Positions 25,845-28,957 of a DNA stretch of 28,957 nt are shown here, one piece after another; the stretch's first letter is position 1; each line of letters starts with the position of its first letter. The notes below the pieces were generated by a model. The model was not told where the DNA came from. It ran no database searches and saw only the letters and a list, made by a program, of their open reading frames with translations. Source of the stretch: Amphimedon queenslandica (lineage: Eukaryota; Porifera; Demospongiae; Haplosclerida; Niphatidae); NCBI RefSeq assembly GCF_000090795.2, contig NW_003546244.1, positions 477,261 through 506,217 of the forward strand, written 5' to 3'. The position numbers and the translations under genes were made by a program.

Positions 25845-26066
25845 TTAACCAGCACAAATTGACATTGCAAAAGCAAGGGCAAATAAGCCACAACTTCTTT
25901 TTGTCCATTTTGCCTTAATTTGCATACTAGGAACAGTCACTTTAATTTCCCTGTACTCGGTCTCGGTGCATTGCAGTATTGCTGCTATCTGCTCCCTGTT
26001 ACGTTTATCAATACCATTGCCAGGCAAGCTATCATATATAACTACACTATTTGTTCCATCAGTTTG
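25845..26066 (-). pseudogene. Fragment of a Ulp1-like (C48) cysteine protease domain
   Basis: 73 codons open on the minus strand with no ATG. The translation contains VVIYDSLPGNG, then VPSMQ and the catalytic-site-like SCGLFALAFAMSICAG. The Gln upstream and the Cys in CGLFA match the carboxy part of Ulp1-type proteases carried by some transposons. The histidine-containing part is absent and the frame stops right after, so it is a relic. Confidence 0.5.
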
Positions 26067-26220
26067 TTATAATTGATGTTTTGATTTAATTATTCAAATC
26101 ATGAATACAGATGCATATATATACTGAGTTTGTCTACAAAAGCACAGATATCATACTACGTACATACATACATACACATAACTAACTAAACTATTTAAAA
26201 TACACAAAACACCTACACTA

Positions 26221-26445
26221 TCATGATATAGTTGACCATTCATCTTGGTCTGGTAATACGGTTCCCCATTTTGCACTGAAAACAAACTTTTCAGCTCTTT
26301 TCCTTATCTGCCTCGTTCTGTTAGCACTACAACCTTCTGGACACTTTCTATCAGCTAAATACACAGCTGCCTCCTCCACAAGATCATCCTCTTCTTTCCT
26401 GGGTTCTTCACTCGGTTCTTGACACAGTCTGTGACTGTCTGTCAT
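26221..26445 (-). pseudogene. Fragment resembling the N-terminal zinc-binding region of a transposon integrase
   Basis: 74 codons starting at an ATG. The part YLADRKCPEGCSANRTRQIR followed by KRAEKF resembles the stretch before the integrase core in animal KRBA2-like/Ginger-type proteins (aromatic-Leu, P-x-G, then RRKAxxF). No DDE core follows. The assignment is by pattern only. Confidence 0.35.
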
Positions 26446-26692
26446 CCTTCTTCGATCTGAAATCTTCTTCTACGTACCTTGAACGTATAATAAAGGGTCC
26501 CACATGCTTTGTACGTGTATTCCATAGATAAATAATTAAGGAACAAAGTCGAATACAATTCTTTTACACTTTTCTTTGGGTAGGACAAAAATTTGCTGAC
26601 GCGGACATAAATATCACGTGATATTTCTATCCCATAGGATAATTTTTTCGTGACAGACCTCTATCAGCTGTTATCAGCCTCAGGCTCAGACA

Positions 26693-26824
26693 GGCTGGTC
26701 ATGTGTGAGACTATAATGAGTCCATCAGTCCAAATAGGCTGGTCATGTGTGAGACTATAATGAGTCCATCAGTCCAAATAGGCTGGTCATGTGTGAGACT
26801 ATAATGAGTCCATCAGTCCAAATA
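26693..26824 (+). repeat. Perfect 3 x 44-bp tandem repeat
   Basis: The unit beginning GGCTGGTCATGTGTGAGACT starts at 26693, 26737 and 26781 with no differences seen between copies. It lies just upstream of the promoter region of gene E. Confidence 0.97.
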
Positions 26825-27009
26825 AAATGGCGGGTGTGGTACTGTTGTTTTGCTAATTTTTTTAATTGCATTTTGCTGTTGTTAAACTTGTTAAATTGAA
26901 AACACAAACTGCTCAACCTACATAACAGTTGTGGCGAGGGTCTGCACTTCAGTGCTCTCATTATTTTTTGTGGTCAGTTTGGTCAAGAGTAGTCTTGGTT
27001 TGGTTTGTT
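26825..27009 (+). promoter_or_regulatory. Upstream region of gene E
   Basis: Sequence between the 44-bp repeats and the ATG at 27010. The frame is open back to a TTG at 26929, but there is no ATG in it. No clear promoter motif is visible. Confidence 0.35.
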
Positions 27010-28650
27010 ATGGCAAAGCGCCGTAAAGAATCAGTGGATCTAGATGTAGATGATTATACCATTACAGAGAAACTTTGGGAGAAATTTCGCAAAGTTCCAG
27101 CCAGAAATCTCAGGGCTAGATCCATAAACCGACGACAAACGGGTCATACTGATCGAAGAAGTCTCTTGAGACAAGGCAGCATCTCGTTTGATTATTATGA
27201 GAGTGGTGGCAAGACCCCACTCATGAAAGCAGTAGAGAAAGGCTACATAAAAACTACGCTGAACCTTCTTTTGTTTGGTAGTGATCCTGATATTAGAGAC
27301 GAGGAGACAGGGAGTACTGCCCTTCATTTGGCAGTTGAGAGGTGTGACATTACCTTAGTGAAGGCATTGATAGCCTTCAATGCTGATACCACAATAGCTA
27401 ACAGGCAAAATGAAACTCCACTGGATGTTGCGGAAAACATCAAAGAAGAAAAACAAACCCCAACAATTAGAAAAGGACTATTATGTGCTGCAGTTTTGTT
27501 TGTCCCACTCGATAGCATGCCAAAAGCAAAAAAACGTGAAATAAAAGAGGAAGCACAAAAAGGAGACATCAGTCCTATCATTGAGGTCCTGAAAAAGGCT
27601 AGAGATTCTCAAGCGAAGAGTTTTGAGTACTTTACAAAGAATCCAACAATCCCACCCCGTTCAAAAAACCAGGACGATGTATTCCTACTGAGTCTTGATG
27701 GAGGTGGAATTCGTATTTTTAACATCATGCAGGCACTGATTGCTATTGAGGAGAGGATGCTTGATCTTGATCCCGACAAGCGACGATTATATACTTACTT
27801 TGACTACATAGCAGGGACCAGTGGTGGAGGAATGGTCGCCGCCTGTATGTATTACTTACAGGCAGACTGTTACAATATCAGGGCAATGATCAGCAAGGGT
27901 CTCATCTATGTTCTCAAAAGCTCTGCCTCTGAGAAAGGAGAAAAGTTTAACGCAATCTTACAAGACATATTCACAGAAGATGAATGCCTCTCTGATCTCG
28001 ATCCACGTTATCGGGTTATCATCACGGCAACACTAACAGAATATACTCCCTACAAGCTACACTTGATGACCAGTTATGGAGGATCAAGGGATGGGCAGGC
28101 TGGACCTAAAGAAAGAAAAGTATGGGAGGCATGCAGAGTCAGTACAGCTGCTCCGGCTTATTTCCCTAGACTTCGTGACCTCCCACTTCTTGATGGAGGA
28201 CTGGTCTCTAACAATCCCACACTGGATAGCATGGCAGAGATCATAGAGCAAGGTAAAAGAGAAGGGAAACCAGCTAAGTTTGGCTGTGTGCTTTCGGTGG
28301 GCACTGGTTTAGTAACTTCAAAACATGTAGATGAAGCAGTTGAATTATACGCAACATCACCATTTTCTCTTCTAAGCTGTAAAAACCTTCGTTCGCTCCA
28401 AAGCCTCGCTTCGCATTTTTTAAACCAAGCTACACTATGCGATGGACAAGAAGTGGATCGTGCTAGAGCATTTTGTGATGCCCTTGGCTGTCAGTACTTT
28501 CGTCTTACTCCTTCAATGGATACAGCGATTGATTTGGCTACTACTGATGAAAAAGAGCTGATCGACATGATGTATAACTCTCAGATGTACTACCTTGATA
28601 ATCCACAGATCATTGATGATGTTGCTAAATATTTATTATCAAGAAAGTAA
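27010..28650 (+). CDS. Ankyrin-patatin phospholipase, array gene E (546 aa, lacks the N-terminal domain)
   Basis: The start is ATG 27010 (MAKRRKES); upstream frame is open only from a TTG. The N-terminus is short and basic, and the orphan domain of A-D is absent. Ankyrin repeats lie at about 75-155 (KTPLMKAVEKGYIKTTLNLL, then GSTALHLAV). The patatin domain has DGGGIRI at 230-236, elbow GTSGG with Ser271, and DGG with Asp395, so the dyad is intact. The final Gly of the oxyanion motif is Ile. It ends with IDMMYNSQM and VAKYLLSRK, the array's C-terminal signature. It is the most divergent full copy and is separated from D by 2.2 kb of transposon relic and tandem repeats. Substrate and location are not indicated. 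Confidence 0.87.
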   Translation: MAKRRKESVDLDVDDYTITEKLWEKFRKVPARNLRARSINRRQTGHTDRRSLLRQGSISFDYYESGGKTPLMKAVEKGYIKTTLNLLLFGSDPDIRDEETGSTALHLAVERCDITLVKALIAFNADTTIANRQNETPLDVAENIKEEKQTPTIRKGLLCAAVLFVPLDSMPKAKKREIKEEAQKGDISPIIEVLKKARDSQAKSFEYFTKNPTIPPRSKNQDDVFLLSLDGGGIRIFNIMQALIAIEERMLDLDPDKRRLYTYFDYIAGTSGGGMVAACMYYLQADCYNIRAMISKGLIYVLKSSASEKGEKFNAILQDIFTEDECLSDLDPRYRVIITATLTEYTPYKLHLMTSYGGSRDGQAGPKERKVWEACRVSTAAPAYFPRLRDLPLLDGGLVSNNPTLDSMAEIIEQGKREGKPAKFGCVLSVGTGLVTSKHVDEAVELYATSPFSLLSCKNLRSLQSLASHFLNQATLCDGQEVDRARAFCDALGCQYFRLTPSMDTAIDLATTDEKELIDMMYNSQMYYLDNPQIIDDVAKYLLSRK

Positions 28651-28815
28651 TCTTTACACAATTTATTTTATCATTACTAATTGTGGGTGTTATCACAACT
28701 CATTGTAGCTATGCAAACTTTAAAGATACTACATGTATCATTAATGTTTTTATAGTTTTAAAATTCATCTATCAAATTTAAGCAAAAAGTCCAACAAGCC
28801 AAAAAAATTCACAGT
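28651..28815. other. Convergent 3' gap between genes E and F
   Basis: AT-rich, with no coding sequence seen. It holds the 3' ends of two convergent paralogues. Confidence 0.5.
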
Positions 28816-28957
28816 CTACTTTGACAGCAAACACTTTGCAATGCCATCAATCAGCTCAGGATTGTCAAAAAAATACATTTGAGATTCATACAGCATATCA
28901 ATGAGTGTTTCCTCATCAGTTGTAGACATCCCTACATCAGTTGACAGCGGTGGGGTA
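28816..28957 (-). CDS. C-terminus of a sixth ankyrin-patatin paralogue (gene F), cut by the window edge
   Basis: 47 codons open on the minus strand from the window edge to TAG at 28816-28818. The translation includes TDEETLIDMLYESQMYFF, then DNPELIDGIAKCLLSK, which aligns directly with the carboxy end of gene E (DEKELIDMMYNSQMYYLDNP). It is convergent with E, so the array continues beyond the window and includes an inversion. It is too short to judge the catalytic residues. Confidence 0.85.
   Translation of the reverse strand, partial: TPPLSTDVGMSTTDEETLIDMLYESQMYFFDNPELIDGIAKCLLSK

Larger units (their letters stand above)
25184..26655 (-). mobile_element. Decayed DNA transposon, possibly Ginger-like, with integrase-like and Ulp1-like fragments
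   Basis: Candidate imperfect terminal inverted repeats: TGTCGCAGAAAAAT at 25184-25197 and, on the minus strand from 26655, TGTCACGAAAAAAT. On the minus strand there are two protein relics in the expected order: an N-terminal fragment (26221-26445) like the zinc-binding region before a retroviral-type integrase core, and a Ulp1/C48-type protease C-terminal fragment (25845-26066). An integrase core between them is missing, so this looks like an internally deleted copy. TIRs beginning TGTNR and an integrase-type transposase fit Ginger elements as I recall them. No matching target-site duplication was found, so the ends are uncertain. Confidence 0.4.

Noticed and set aside
25137..26667. 13-bp AGACCTCTATCAG as a target-site duplication
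   Set aside because: The left copy is 34 bp away from the candidate TIR and further flank similarity follows, so a local duplication fits better than a simple insertion footprint.
26929..27009. N-terminal extension of gene E
   Set aside because: It also opens from TTG. The first ATG is 27010, and no paralogue supports the extra residues.

Overview
This window looks like nuclear DNA from an early-branching animal, most likely a demosponge of the Amphimedon type. The evidence is AT-rich sequence, very compact genes packed almost end to end, many introns of only 44-100 bp with clear GT..AG ends, intergenic gaps near 100 bp, and clear animal-type housekeeping genes. The species call is inference from style, not from a database match. 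I saw no tRNA, rRNA or CRISPR array.

Layout: (1) 151-2458 (+), a two-exon multi-pass membrane protein of unknown function. (2) 2718-7811 (-), a 23-exon gene that I reconstructed exon by exon. Its 854-residue product joins a GRAM-like domain, a CCCH zinc finger, a UFD1 domain, a PPC-like beta domain and a series of TRAF/C2H2-like zinc fingers. (3) 7944-13217 (+), a 27-exon PRPF40 splicing factor (907 aa) with two WW domains and FF domains, sharing a 132-bp divergent promoter region with gene 2. (4) 13800-16339 (-), an 18-exon CCT2 chaperonin subunit (533 aa). (5) 16440-28650 (+), five consecutive single-exon genes for ankyrin-patatin phospholipases of the iPLA2-beta type, here called A to E, followed by the 3' end of a sixth, convergent copy (F, 28816-28957, -) that runs off the window. 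A 2.2-kb gap between D and E holds a decayed DNA transposon with integrase-like and Ulp1-like fragments, a cluster of GTCCTAGGAC palindromes and a perfect 3 x 44-bp tandem repeat.

The left half is ordinary intron-dense genome. The right half is a lineage-expanded, intronless array. Genes A-D share an N-terminal domain of about 120 residues that I do not recognise, followed by about two ankyrin repeats and a patatin domain with an intact Ser/Asp dyad. Gene B is a mosaic: its 5' part matches C and its 3' part matches A, which suggests gene conversion. Gene C carries an in-frame 18-bp minisatellite coding EVDG(I/F)E. The array is the best candidate for an undescribed system. A lipase-effector or immune role is conceivable by analogy to other patatin effectors, but the sequence does not show it.

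Other notable points: PRPF40 and CCT2 each have a coding first exon consisting of the ATG alone, and both carry the same 11-mer CACGTGGAATC beside it. A 186-bp tandem repeat with a 20-bp perfect palindrome sits in introns of both genes 2 and 3.
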